From the NCBI GenBank assembly GCA_947625655.1, contig CANQPD010000004.1, positions 124,001 through 188,000 of the forward strand: a stretch of DNA of 64,000 bases. Direction: 5' to 3'. The notes beneath the pieces were generated by a model. That model worked only from the letters and a program-made list of their open reading frames with translations. It made no database searches and was not told where the DNA came from. Made by a program: the position numbers and the translations under genes. This DNA comes from an uncultured Dysosmobacter sp. GTDB taxonomy: Bacteria; Bacillota; Clostridia; Oscillospirales; Oscillospiraceae. Within the stretch, counting starts at the first letter, position 1. Every line of letters starts with the position of its first letter. Shown here one piece after another: positions 8,797 through 18,621 of the stretch.

Positions 8797-8863
8797 TTTC
8801 AAATTCCCGCGGCGGGGCCTTGCCTCGTCAGCAGCTATGGGCCATGCTCATACAAATCGGCGC

Positions 8864-9571
8864 TCAAAGCGTCGTGATCAAAATGTACACTGCGTCGATC
8901 TCGCTGTTTTCGGCGTTTTCCGCGTATCCCTGGATATAATCTCCCTCGGCGATCTCGTCAGGGCTTCCATCAGGCGCTGTGACGGCCGTATCCTCTGCAA
9001 TCTTAACGATCTTCCCATTGTCCAGCGTCACGCTGTCCCGCTCCGCCTTGGTGACCCGGCCTTCAAAGTTGACCACTCGTTTTCCGCCGCCGGTGCGTCC
9101 TTCATTGGTCCAGATCCTGCTGGCGGTGATTTCCCCTGCATCGCTGTCATCTTCTGTATAGCCCTGAATGAAGTTGCCCACCAGAATATCTGCGCTGACG
9201 GCGTTTCCGGTGTCCGGATCGCCTGCAAACACAGTATCCTCTGTAATAAGAACGACCGTCCCGTCCTGCAGAGTGACGCTGCCGTCCTCAACGGCGGCCA
9301 CCACGCCCTCAAAGTTGATCACTGGCTTCAAGCTCTCGGTGCGCCCCTCATGGGTGGGGATGTCGCTGCCGGAGACGCTTTCTCCATCATTGGGCGCTGT
9401 CACAAACCCGCTTTGCAGCAGACCCACACCGAGAATGGCCGCTGCCGCAAGGCAGGCCGCCATAACGCCCCAGGTTCTCCCGTTCATTTTCTTTTTCACA
9501 GCTGTTTTGGCTCCTTTCACAAGGTCGTCATCGAGTTCGCCAAGGACTTCAAAAAAATCTTCTTTTCTCAT
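8864..9571 (-). CDS. Probable anti-sigma factor, membrane-anchored, with duplicated extracellular domain
   Basis: A 235-residue protein encoded directly after an ECF sigma gene. The N-terminal ~30 residues (MRKEDFFEVLGELDDDLVKGAK) would be the cytoplasmic sigma-binding part, followed by one membrane segment (WGVMAACLAAAAILGVGLL, about 33-52). Outside are two similar ~65-residue units: NFEGVVAAVEDGSVTLQDG...GNFIQGYTE and NFEGRVTKAERDSVTLDNG...GDYIQGYAE. These are an internal duplication resembling small beta-rich DUF5666-like domains. Its ATG overlaps the frameshift-corrected sigma stop by 4 nt (ATGA), the usual coupling of sigma/anti-sigma pairs. Function is inferred from position and architecture. 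Confidence 0.7.
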   Translation of the reverse strand: MRKEDFFEVLGELDDDLVKGAKTAVKKKMNGRTWGVMAACLAAAAILGVGLLQSGFVTAPNDGESVSGSDIPTHEGRTESLKPVINFEGVVAAVEDGSVTLQDGTVVLITEDTVFAGDPDTGNAVSADILVGNFIQGYTEDDSDAGEITASRIWTNEGRTGGGKRVVNFEGRVTKAERDSVTLDNGKIVKIAEDTAVTAPDGSPDEIAEGDYIQGYAENAENSEIDAVYILITTL

Positions 9572-9574
9572 AAT

Positions 9575-10129
9575 TCAAAGCCCCTTTCTGTCAAATGCGC
9601 TTTTAGTTGTTTCCTTGTCCGTTCCAGCGTCTTGGATACGCTTCCCTGCATCAATTCCATAGTCCTTTGCAATTTCTGAAACCGGATCAGCATACCAATA
9701 CCGGCGAACAAATATGTTCCGTTTTTCTGTGGGAAGGCCTCTCACGAATGAATCGATCGCCTTTTTCAGCTCTTCACGGTCCATGATTTGCTCCACATCA
9801 TCCGTATCTGACACACAGTCCGCCAGCTCGTCTAAAACAAGCACGATCTCACCGCCGCCTCGCTTTTCAGTGTGATGATACCTATACTTGTTAAAAGATA
9901 AATTTCGTGTGATCTTGCCAAGAAACGCCGCCAATTGCTCGGGCCAATGCGTTGGCATGGAGTTCCATGCGTTCAGGTATGTATCATTGACGCATTCTTC
10001 CGCATCTTCTTCGTTATTCAGAATGTTCCTTGCAATGGCCTTGCAGTAATGACCATATTTTTCGGACGTCGCGCGGATGGCTTGGTCATTCCTGTCCCAA
10101 TACATCTGGATTATGCTGTCATCCTCCAT
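9575..10129 (-). pseudogene. ECF-type sigma-70 factor, probable frameshift in region 4
   Basis: The start is the ATG at 10129 (MEDDSIIQMYWDRNDQAI) with GAGGAGG 6 nt upstream. Region 2 is well preserved (AIARNILNNEEDAEECVNDTYLNAWNS), and region 4 begins normally (LPTEKRNIFVRRYWYADPVSEIAKDYG). The frame then leaves the family pattern and stops after GIDAGKRIQDAG... . In the next frame the expected recognition helix follows (MQGSVSKTLERTRK...) and ends at 9568, giving an ATGA overlap with the anti-sigma start. A one-base excess near 9651-9656 (AATTG instead of AATG) explains this. It could be a real mutation or a sequencing error. Confidence 0.82.
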
Positions 10130-10225
10130 GCAGATCCTCCTCTCACCTATATACACAACTTCCGGGCGAAAATCTGACACGCATTTCAAAAAAATTTATG
10201 ATCCCATCATCCTGCATATATGAGA

Positions 10226-10269
10226 GCATCAAAAATGGGTCAGAACATGTTCTGACCCATTTTTGATGC
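10226..10269. terminator. Perfect 44-bp palindrome, terminator
   Basis: Both 22-nt arms are exactly complementary, with core GGGTCAGAACATGTTCTGACCC and A/T runs on both sides. It lies 33 bp beyond the stop of the 10302-12629 gene and upstream of the sigma gene, so it most likely ends the former's minus-strand transcript. Confidence 0.88.
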
Positions 10270-10301
10270 CGTCGAAAAAGTCCGGCGGGCAGGTTTCCGC
10301 T

Positions 10302-12629
10302 TTATTTCAGCTTTTTCCGCAGCTTCGCCTTGACCTCCGGGGACAGCACCTTCCCCGCCATCCGCACCGGAAGGGGCGGCAGGCGGAAAAACTTTTTCCG
10401 CACCTGCTCAAAGGGCTCCAGGGCATAGGCGGCGAAGAAGGCCGCCCGGTCCGCCGCGGGGCCGATGGGCGACGCCAGCCGGGGATTGCCCGCCACGGCC
10501 CGCTCGACGGGGAAGGCCTGGCGGCTCAGGGGCAGCTGGTCAAAGATGTGGCTGCCGTGGGCGGTGTTCACCAGCAGCAGATTGATGCCCTTCTCCTGCT
10601 GCTCCGGCAGCTCCTCCGGCTTCAATCCCCAGAAATCCCCCAGGGTGAAGTCGCCGGGCCGGTTCAGATTCGTATAGGCGCAGCGGTGGCAGCTGGGCCG
10701 CAGGAACAGCGCCCGGCCAAAGGCCCGGCCATACTCCGTGCGGAACAGCGGCACGCTCTCCACCGTGCCGTCGTCATAGACGGCGGTAAAGTGGCTGTCC
10801 CTCCAGCCGGTGACCTTGTTGCGGAAGCGCACCGCCTGCAGGCCCTTGTGCCTGCGGGTCTCGATGGAGCGGGCCATGTCCTCCCACACGCCGGGGGAAG
10901 GCACGCCGTGGCACACCAGGTCGCAGGTGATGAGCTTCTCCGGGCGGCAGCCCAGATAGCGGTAAAGGCCGTCCACCTGACAGGGGGTGCCGGAAAACAG
11001 CACGGCCCTCCCCGCCGCCAGGACCGCTTTGATCTCCCGGAAGGTCTCACCTAAATCGCTCTGGACATACTTGGCCCCCCGCAGCCGCCACAGGTCCTCC
11101 TTGCGGAAGCAGGCGATATGCCGCAGGTGCTGCCTGCCGTCCATGGCCGCGCCGTACACCACGCCGCCGGACTCCAGCACATAGTCCGCCAGGGCGGTGA
11201 ACACACCGCCGGAGGTGGAGTCCCTGCGGATGCCCTCGTCCCGGTTCCAGGCGGCGAAGGCCGCGGGCAGGGACTTGGGCTCCCGCTCATGCAGGATGGG
11301 ACAGACGGCGGTGCAGTGTCCGCAGCGGACGCACTTCTCCTTGTCGATGGCCGGGTAGACAAAGCCCTCCTTGTCCCGGGCCATGGTGATGGCGTCCCTG
11401 GGGCAGCCGCTCATGCAGGCGCCGCAGCCTGTGCACCGGGTGTGGTCCGCCAGGACGGGCAGACCGCCCTCCGACGCCTGGGGCCCGGGGGCTTCCGCCG
11501 TCTCCTCCCCCGCCAGGGCGGCCCGGAGATAGTCCAGGGACGACTGCCGCGCCGCATCCAGCCGGGCTTCCACCGCCGCCCAGTCGATGCCCGCATCAAG
11601 GCCGGCGGTATCTCCCTTGCCGATGATGCGCTCCGTCAGGCCCAGGGTGCTCAGCAGGCTGAAGGTCCGGGAGCTCTCCGGCTCCGCCAGCTCGCCGGGG
11701 GCCACAGCGGTGAAAAAGGGCTTTTGGAACTGGACGGAAAACACCGTCCCGTGGAAGGAATTGGTGCAGACATAGGCGGCGTTTTGGAACAGCCCCAGGA
11801 ATTCCGCCGGGCCGGCGTCCAAAACGCACCGGGCCCTGGGATGGACCTTCTGCCGGACGCCGCAGAGTTGGACCACCGGCAGGCCGGTCCTGTCCGCCAG
11901 GCTTTGGATATAGGGCGCCAGGGCGCCGGGCCTGCTGATGCAGTAGCAGAGGATATACCCCCGGGGGGTATTGAGATCTCCGCCGGAGGGATACCCCGAG
12001 GGGGTATTTGCCATGGCGGCCCACTGGTCCCGTGTCAGCAGCAGCGTGGGGTCCAGCACCACCGGGACGGTCTTCCCGGCGATGTCCTCCACGATCTTCT
12101 GCCCCTGCCGCTCCCGGACGGAGAGGTGGGAAAAGGCCGCAAGGTAACCCCGCAGCTCGTCCTCCATGCCCTCCGGGATCCGGGGCACGCCGAAGGAGGG
12201 GGCGTAGGCGATCTTCCGCCGCTGGGAAAACACGCCGAAAAACACCGGGTCAAAATGGCCGTCGGGGAAGATCTTCGGGTTCCAGATCTGGTCGCTGCCA
12301 GCCAGGATCACATCGTAGGGCAGCTCGGCGGCCCGCAGCTCCTCCAGGCTCTCGAAGCGGTGGCCGGAGATGCGGAGATTGCGCCTGGCAAATGCCTCAA
12401 ACCGCTGGTAGCGGGTCTTCAGGGCCTGGTAGTGCAGGGCGGTGTGGGCGTCGGCGGCGGCACTGCCAAGGCCCGTGGGCCTGCGGAACAGGTCGTTGTT
12501 CTGGTTGACGAAATAATCGACGATCTCGCACTCGCCGCCCAGGCGCTCCACCGCCCGCTCCGTGGCCGCCGCCTGGAGCAGGGCCCCATAGTGGTGGATA
12601 TGGTAAAAAGTGACAAGTCCTGTCTTCAA
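10302..12629 (-). CDS. Polysaccharide pyruvyl transferase fused to FrhB-type ferredoxin/flavin domain
   Basis: A 775-residue two-part protein. Residues 1 to about 370 match the polysaccharide pyruvyl transferase fold (MKTGLVTFYHIHHYGALLQAAA, VILAGSDQIWNP, VCTNSFHGTVFS). From about 397 come two [4Fe-4S] motifs, CTGCGACMSGCP and CVRCGHCTAVCP (about 433). A coenzyme F420 hydrogenase/dehydrogenase beta-subunit domain follows (TSGGVFTALADYVL, FSGTPCQVDGLYRYL, CDLVCHGVPSP, GDFWG). Separate or fused pairs of these domains occur in cell-surface polysaccharide clusters of gut Firmicutes; reaction and acceptor are unknown. The start is TTG at 12629 with AAGGAAG upstream. It follows the dCMP deaminase gene by 18 nt. 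A Pro/Gly-rich insert near residue 210 is encoded by small palindromes. Confidence 0.85.
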   Translation of the reverse strand: MKTGLVTFYHIHHYGALLQAAATERAVERLGGECEIVDYFVNQNNDLFRRPTGLGSAAADAHTALHYQALKTRYQRFEAFARRNLRISGHRFESLEELRAAELPYDVILAGSDQIWNPKIFPDGHFDPVFFGVFSQRRKIAYAPSFGVPRIPEGMEDELRGYLAAFSHLSVRERQGQKIVEDIAGKTVPVVLDPTLLLTRDQWAAMANTPSGYPSGGDLNTPRGYILCYCISRPGALAPYIQSLADRTGLPVVQLCGVRQKVHPRARCVLDAGPAEFLGLFQNAAYVCTNSFHGTVFSVQFQKPFFTAVAPGELAEPESSRTFSLLSTLGLTERIIGKGDTAGLDAGIDWAAVEARLDAARQSSLDYLRAALAGEETAEAPGPQASEGGLPVLADHTRCTGCGACMSGCPRDAITMARDKEGFVYPAIDKEKCVRCGHCTAVCPILHEREPKSLPAAFAAWNRDEGIRRDSTSGGVFTALADYVLESGGVVYGAAMDGRQHLRHIACFRKEDLWRLRGAKYVQSDLGETFREIKAVLAAGRAVLFSGTPCQVDGLYRYLGCRPEKLITCDLVCHGVPSPGVWEDMARSIETRRHKGLQAVRFRNKVTGWRDSHFTAVYDDGTVESVPLFRTEYGRAFGRALFLRPSCHRCAYTNLNRPGDFTLGDFWGLKPEELPEQQEKGINLLLVNTAHGSHIFDQLPLSRQAFPVERAVAGNPRLASPIGPAADRAAFFAAYALEPFEQVRKKFFRLPPLPVRMAGKVLSPEVKAKLRKKLK

Positions 12630-12647
12630 AAAGAGACTTCCTTTCCG

Positions 12648-13148
12648 TTATTTCAGGTCCATGACCACGTTCTGCGGGGTCAGGAGGTCGTCCTCGGCGA
12701 TCCAGTCCGCCACGGGCACCACCTCGAACTCCGTCTCCGTGCGGCGGATGACCACCTTTTCCAGCCCCGCGTTGATGACCATGCGGCGGCACATCAGGCA
12801 GGAGGTGGCGTCGGACAGCAGCTCGCCGGTGCGGGCGTCCCGGCCCACCAGGTAGATGGTGCCCCCCACCATGTCCCGCCGGGAGGCGGAAATGATGGCG
12901 TTGGCCTCGGCGTGGACGCTGCGGCACAGCTCGTACCGCTCCCCTCTGGGGACCTTCATGGCCTCCCGGGAGCAGTAGCCCATGTCCACGCAGTTGGCCC
13001 GGCCCCGGGGGGCGCCGTTGTAGCCCGTGGAGATGATCTCGTCGTTCTTCACGATGATGGCGCCGTAGATCCGGCGCAGGCAGGTGGCCCGCTCCAACAC
13101 GGTCTCGGCAATGTCCAGGTAGTAGTTCTCTTTACTGATGCGGTCCAT
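12648..13148 (-). CDS. Deoxycytidylate (dCMP) deaminase family protein
   Basis: Zinc enzyme converting dCMP to dUMP for thymidylate synthesis (ComEB/dCMP deaminase group). At 166 residues it shows the zinc and proton-shuttle motif HAEANAI, and the second zinc motif as SCLMCRRMVINAG, where the usual Pro before the first Cys is Ser. The substrate-loop region TGYNGAPRG is normal. The start ATG at 13148 has GGAGG 7 nt upstream; the longer frame has none. A good promoter lies 35 bp upstream, and the pyruvyltransferase fusion follows in the same transcript, without obvious functional link. Confidence 0.93.
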   Translation of the reverse strand: MDRISKENYYLDIAETVLERATCLRRIYGAIIVKNDEIISTGYNGAPRGRANCVDMGYCSREAMKVPRGERYELCRSVHAEANAIISASRRDMVGGTIYLVGRDARTGELLSDATSCLMCRRMVINAGLEKVVIRRTETEFEVVPVADWIAEDDLLTPQNVVMDLK

Positions 13149-13183
13149 GGGCAGCCCTCCAATTTCTGTAATGTCGTGTATTG

Positions 13184-13212
13184 ATTGTAGCATGAGAATC
13201 CGGCTCTTGCAA
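13184..13212 (-). promoter_or_regulatory. Sigma-A promoter of dCMP deaminase operon
   Basis: On the minus strand: TTGCAA (13212-13207), a 17-bp spacer, and TACAAT (13189-13184) with a TGC extended -10 element. Confidence 0.82.
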
Positions 13213-13256
13213 GTGGGGGCGGCGGTTCCGGCCCCGCCGCCCGGGGAGAGCCGGCC

Positions 13257-14249
13257 TTACAGCACACCCGCCCGGACGGCGATCAGCTCCGCCGTGACGG
13301 AAACGGCGATCTCCTCCGGCGTCTCCGCGCCGATGGCAAGGCCGATGGGGGCGTGGACCCGGGCGTACTCCTCCGCCGTGAAGCCCGCCGCCAGCAGGCG
13401 GTCCCGGCACAGGGCCAGCTTCTTCTTCGAGCCGATGCAGCCTAGGTACTTCGCCCCGCTGCGGAGGGTCTGGGTCAAAACCTCGTAGTCCGCCTGGTGT
13501 CCCCGGGTCATGATGACCACATAGTCGTCCGGGGTGACTTTTACCTGGTCCGACAGCGCCTCGAAGGAGCCGCAGAGGGTCCCCTCCGCCTGGGGAAACA
13601 GGGCCGGGTCCGCGAATTCCGGCCGGTCGTCGTACACCACCGGGCGGAAGCCCACCGCCGCGATGGCCGGCACCAGGGCCTGGGAGACATGGCCGCCGCC
13701 GAAGATGTACACCCGGCCCGCTTTCACCACCGGGACGGCAAACCAGCCGTCCCGGAACACCGCCTTGTTTTGCAGGATGTCCACAGGAAGCCCCGGCAGC
13801 CGGGGGCAGCCGGAGCGGCCCGCCAGATCCATGGCGGCCACCCGGTCCCCCTCCAGCCTGCGCACCAGCCAGATATCGGCATTTTTCCCGCTGGCGTCCA
13901 GCAGGGCCCGGAGGACGGCGATGGCCGCCGTGTCCCCGCCGGGGAGATACTGGAACTGCAGCGTCACGTCGCCGCCGCAGGCCATGCCCAGGCTGGCCGC
14001 GTCCCCCTGGACGAAGCGGAAGTGCCGCAGGGCCTGCCCGCCCTCCGCCAGCAGGGCCTTTGCCAGGGTCTGGGCCTCGTATTCCACGTTGCCGCCGCCG
14101 ATGGTGCCCGCCGTCCTGCCGTCGGGGAACACCGCCATCAGCGCCCCGGCGCCCCGGGGCGTGGAGCCGCTGGCGGACAGGACGCTGACCAGCTGGACGC
14201 TCCGCCCCGCCTCCAGGGCGTGGACGATGGAACGGATGAATTCGCGCAT
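13257..14249 (-). CDS. XdhC/CoxI-family protein
   Basis: A 330-residue protein with the XdhC/CoxI N-terminal motif (VLSASGSTPRGAGALMAVFPDG, GTIGGGNVEYEA) and a C-terminal Rossmann-like part (VYIFGGGHVSQALVPAIAAVGF, TRGHQADYEVL, YLGCIGSKKK). Family members insert or mature the sulfurated molybdenum cofactor of xanthine dehydrogenase-type enzymes. No molybdenum hydroxylase is encoded in this window, so the client enzyme is elsewhere. ATG at 14249 is chosen because GGGAGGG lies just upstream; the longer frame is not conserved-looking. A candidate extended -10 (TGATACAAT, minus strand, near 14286-14278) lies about 30 bp upstream. Confidence 0.92.
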   Translation of the reverse strand: MREFIRSIVHALEAGRSVQLVSVLSASGSTPRGAGALMAVFPDGRTAGTIGGGNVEYEAQTLAKALLAEGGQALRHFRFVQGDAASLGMACGGDVTLQFQYLPGGDTAAIAVLRALLDASGKNADIWLVRRLEGDRVAAMDLAGRSGCPRLPGLPVDILQNKAVFRDGWFAVPVVKAGRVYIFGGGHVSQALVPAIAAVGFRPVVYDDRPEFADPALFPQAEGTLCGSFEALSDQVKVTPDDYVVIMTRGHQADYEVLTQTLRSGAKYLGCIGSKKKLALCRDRLLAAGFTAEEYARVHAPIGLAIGAETPEEIAVSVTAELIAVRAGVL

Positions 14250-14472
14250 GGAGATCCCTCCCTTTCCCTTTTTTTCTATTGTATCACAGGGAGGGCCCGG
14301 AGGGAAGACGGGAAGTTTCCCCTGTTTCGCCCCGGCGGGGCGGGCCGGCCCTCTCAGGGGGGCATTTTGCGGGGCAGCCCCAAAATTTACGATTCCTTGA
14401 AGAAATCCGGCGGGCCGCATCGTATTATGAACAGCAAAGGACGAAGGGGGGTGGCGGCGCGGCGTGGCGAGC

Positions 14473-14985
14473 ATGACAAAGGAACAGTTTTCGGCCCTGG
14501 TGGTTCAGTACGAGCGGCTGGTGTACACCGTCTGCTTCCAGCTGGTCCATAACGCTGCCGCCGCCGAGGATCTGACCCAGGAAACCTTTCTCTCGGCCTA
14601 TCTCCACCGGGATACGATGCCGGCGGGCTATGAGCGGCAGTGGCTGGGGCGCATCGCCGCCAACAAGGCCAAGGACCATCTGCAAAGCGCCTGGAACCGC
14701 CACGCGGTGCTGCCGGGAGACGAGGAGATGCCCCCCGGCCTGGCCCCGCCTGCCGAGGAGGTGGCCCTCCAGCGCAGCGGGGCGGCGGACATCCAGGCCG
14801 CCATCGAGGGGCTGCGAGAGCCCTACGGCCCGGTGTGCCGCCTGTGCCTGCTGGAGGAGAAGTCGCCGGAGGAGGCGGCCCTGGCCCTGGGCAGGCCGGT
14901 GAAGACGATCCACACCCAGCTGTCGCGGGGCAAGCGGCTGCTGCGGGAGAAACTGGAAAGGAGCGAGGGGCATGGAGCTGTTTGA
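14473..14985 (+). CDS. ECF-type sigma-70 factor
   Basis: The 170-residue sigma factor has region 2 (YERLVYTVCFQLVHNAAAAEDLTQETFLSAY) and region 4 (LREPYGPVCRLCLLEEKSPEEAALALGRPVKTIHTQLSRGKRLL). ATG at 14473 (MTKEQFSALVVQYERL) fits the family; an in-frame GTG lies 9 nt earlier. It overlaps the next gene by 14 nt, so sigma and anti-sigma are translationally coupled. Upstream, TTGAAG near 14397 and TATTAT near 14423 are 20 bp apart, too far for a good sigma-A promoter. GAAAT...CGTA in the same stretch could be an ECF-type promoter, implying self-activation. Signal and regulon are unknown. Confidence 0.9.
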   Translation: MTKEQFSALVVQYERLVYTVCFQLVHNAAAAEDLTQETFLSAYLHRDTMPAGYERQWLGRIAANKAKDHLQSAWNRHAVLPGDEEMPPGLAPPAEEVALQRSGAADIQAAIEGLREPYGPVCRLCLLEEKSPEEAALALGRPVKTIHTQLSRGKRLLREKLERSEGHGAV

Positions 14986-15448
14986 CCGAAACGGGCATCT
15001 GACAGAGGAAGCGCTGGCGGCGCTGATACGGGAACGGGAGCTGGATGAGCTGGGCCGGCTGGAGGCGGCGGAGCATCTGGCCTTCTGCGACCTGTGTCTT
15101 CAGCGGTACATGGACGCGCTGGCGGGGGCGGAGCTGCTGACGCCGGAGCGAAGCTGCCGGGAGAGCCTTTGGGTCCGCATCAGGATGCGGACCGTCCGGC
15201 TGGTGACCAGCCGGTACGCCACGGCCGCCGCCGCGGTGGCCCTGGCCCTGACGGTGGTCTGGGGCAGCGGACGGATCGACCTGGTGCGCCGGCCGGCGCT
15301 GCCGGAGGACCGGCCCTCCGTCTCCCAGGGGCTGCGGGAATGGCCGGCGAAGTGGAACACTGCCCTGGACAGCGTCATGTCCGGGCTGAACGATTTTTTT
15401 GACGGGTTTGGGCACGCCCAGGCCGGACAAGGAGGAACGAACTCATGA
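14972..15448 (+). CDS. Putative zinc-binding anti-sigma factor
   Basis: A 158-residue single-pass membrane protein overlapping the sigma gene by 14 nt. The N-terminal cytoplasmic part has a ZAS-like motif HLAFCDLCLQRY (His-x3-Cys-x2-Cys, residues about 36-43), typical of anti-sigma factors. A hydrophobic segment follows (YATAAAAVALALTVVWG, about 81-97), and then a short external tail. Its stop overlaps the next ATG (ATGA), so the module has at least three coupled genes. The role is inferred from motif and position. Confidence 0.78.
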   Translation: MELFDRNGHLTEEALAALIRERELDELGRLEAAEHLAFCDLCLQRYMDALAGAELLTPERSCRESLWVRIRMRTVRLVTSRYATAAAAVALALTVVWGSGRIDLVRRPALPEDRPSVSQGLREWPAKWNTALDSVMSGLNDFFDGFGHAQAGQGGTNS

Positions 15449-16077
15449 AACGCAAACACGGACTCTCCCTTTTCCTCGCATCCTGCATCCCCGGATGCGG
15501 GCAGATGCACCAGGGGTATATGAAGCGGGGCCTCTCCCTGCTGGCCGCCTTCTGCGGCGTGTTTTTTCTGGCGGTCTTTCTGGAGGTAGGCGCCATGGCG
15601 GTGCTGATGCTGCCGGTGTGGCTGTACGCCTTTTTTGACAGCTACAACCTCCGGGCCCAGACCGACGAGGAGGCCGCCGCCAATCCGGATGCGTACCTCT
15701 TCGGTCTCAGCGAGCTGGACGCGGAGAAGCTGGACGCGCTGCTGAAAAAGCGGCACAGCCTCATCGGCTGGGGGCTGGTGGTGCTGGGGATCTACCTGCT
15801 GTGGCAGCGGGTGGCCGACTGGCTGGACGACCTGTTCGCCTACCTCTTTGGGTACGACTGGGGATTCTACTATTCCTTCCGCTACGATATCCCCCGGCTG
15901 GCGGTGACCATTCTCATCATCGCCCTGGGCGTCTGGTTCATCCGGGGGCCGAAAAAGGCCAAGGGCGAGGACATCCCCGCCTTTACGCCCCCCGCGGCGG
16001 AGCCGGAGGCCCGGGAGCCCCAGACGGAGGCCGGCGGCCAGGGGCCGCAAGAGGAGGCGCCCCATGGAGACGAGTGA
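15445..16077 (+). CDS. Multi-pass membrane protein in ECF sigma operon
   Basis: A 210-residue protein of unknown function. The N terminus (MKRKHGLSLFLASCIPGCGQMHQGYMKRGLSLL) resembles the Gly/Pro-hairpin entry of TM2-like membrane proteins. Hydrophobic segments are visible at about 28-60, 110-125 and 155-170. The C-terminal ~45 residues are Pro/Glu-rich and probably cytoplasmic. It overlaps the preceding anti-sigma gene by 4 nt and the next by 14 nt, so it is very likely a stable part of the same stress or signalling module. Confidence 0.75.
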   Translation: MKRKHGLSLFLASCIPGCGQMHQGYMKRGLSLLAAFCGVFFLAVFLEVGAMAVLMLPVWLYAFFDSYNLRAQTDEEAAANPDAYLFGLSELDAEKLDALLKKRHSLIGWGLVVLGIYLLWQRVADWLDDLFAYLFGYDWGFYYSFRYDIPRLAVTILIIALGVWFIRGPKKAKGEDIPAFTPPAAEPEAREPQTEAGGQGPQEEAPHGDE

Positions 16078-16402
16078 GCGGACGAACACGGCCTGCGGGC
16101 CGGAAACGCCCCGGCGCCGGGTGGGCACCTTCACCCTGGGGGTGACGCTGGTGGCGGCAGGCGGGCTGATGCTGGTCTCCCTGCTGGCCCCGCAGCTGGA
16201 TCTGCGGTGGGCGCTGAAGCTCTCCCCCGTCATCCTGATCCTGCTGGGCGTGGAGACGCTTTTGGCCGCAAGAGGCGGCGGGAAAATCAAGTACGACTGG
16301 GTGGGGATGCTGCTGTGCTTCGTGCTGGTGTGCGCGGCGCTGTGCATGTATGGCCTGGCGTGGTGGTTCCTGTACGGGCCGGAATATGGATTCTGCCTGT
16401 AA
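16064..16402 (+). CDS. Small membrane protein in ECF sigma operon
   Basis: A 112-residue protein with a short charged N terminus and three hydrophobic segments (VGTFTLGVTLVAAGGLMLVSLL, LSPVILILLGVETLLAA, VGMLLCFVLVCAALCMYGLAWWFL). The pattern is like the transmembrane part of LiaF/DUF5668-type envelope-stress proteins, but similarity is too low to name it. It is the last gene of the four-gene sigma operon and overlaps its predecessor by 14 nt. Confidence 0.75.
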   Translation: METSERTNTACGPETPRRRVGTFTLGVTLVAAGGLMLVSLLAPQLDLRWALKLSPVILILLGVETLLAARGGGKIKYDWVGMLLCFVLVCAALCMYGLAWWFLYGPEYGFCL

Positions 16403-16417
16403 GTGTAAGCCTGTAAG

Positions 16418-16447
16418 AAAGAGGTGGACTTCCGTCCACCTCTTTCC

Positions 16448-16449
<2 letters not shown>
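16418..16449. terminator. Bidirectional terminator
   Basis: Stem GAAAGAGGTGGAC/GTCCACCTCTTTC with loop TTCC. It separates the plus-strand sigma operon from the minus-strand tex gene, whose stop codon it touches. Confidence 0.92.
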
Positions 16450-18610
<2,161 letters not shown>

Positions 18611-18621
18611 AGTCGTTCCTT

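Noticed and set aside
14464-14472. GTG at 14464 as start of the second ECF sigma gene
   Set aside because: Possible, but ATG at 14473 gives the family-like N terminus; neither has a clear ribosome-binding site.
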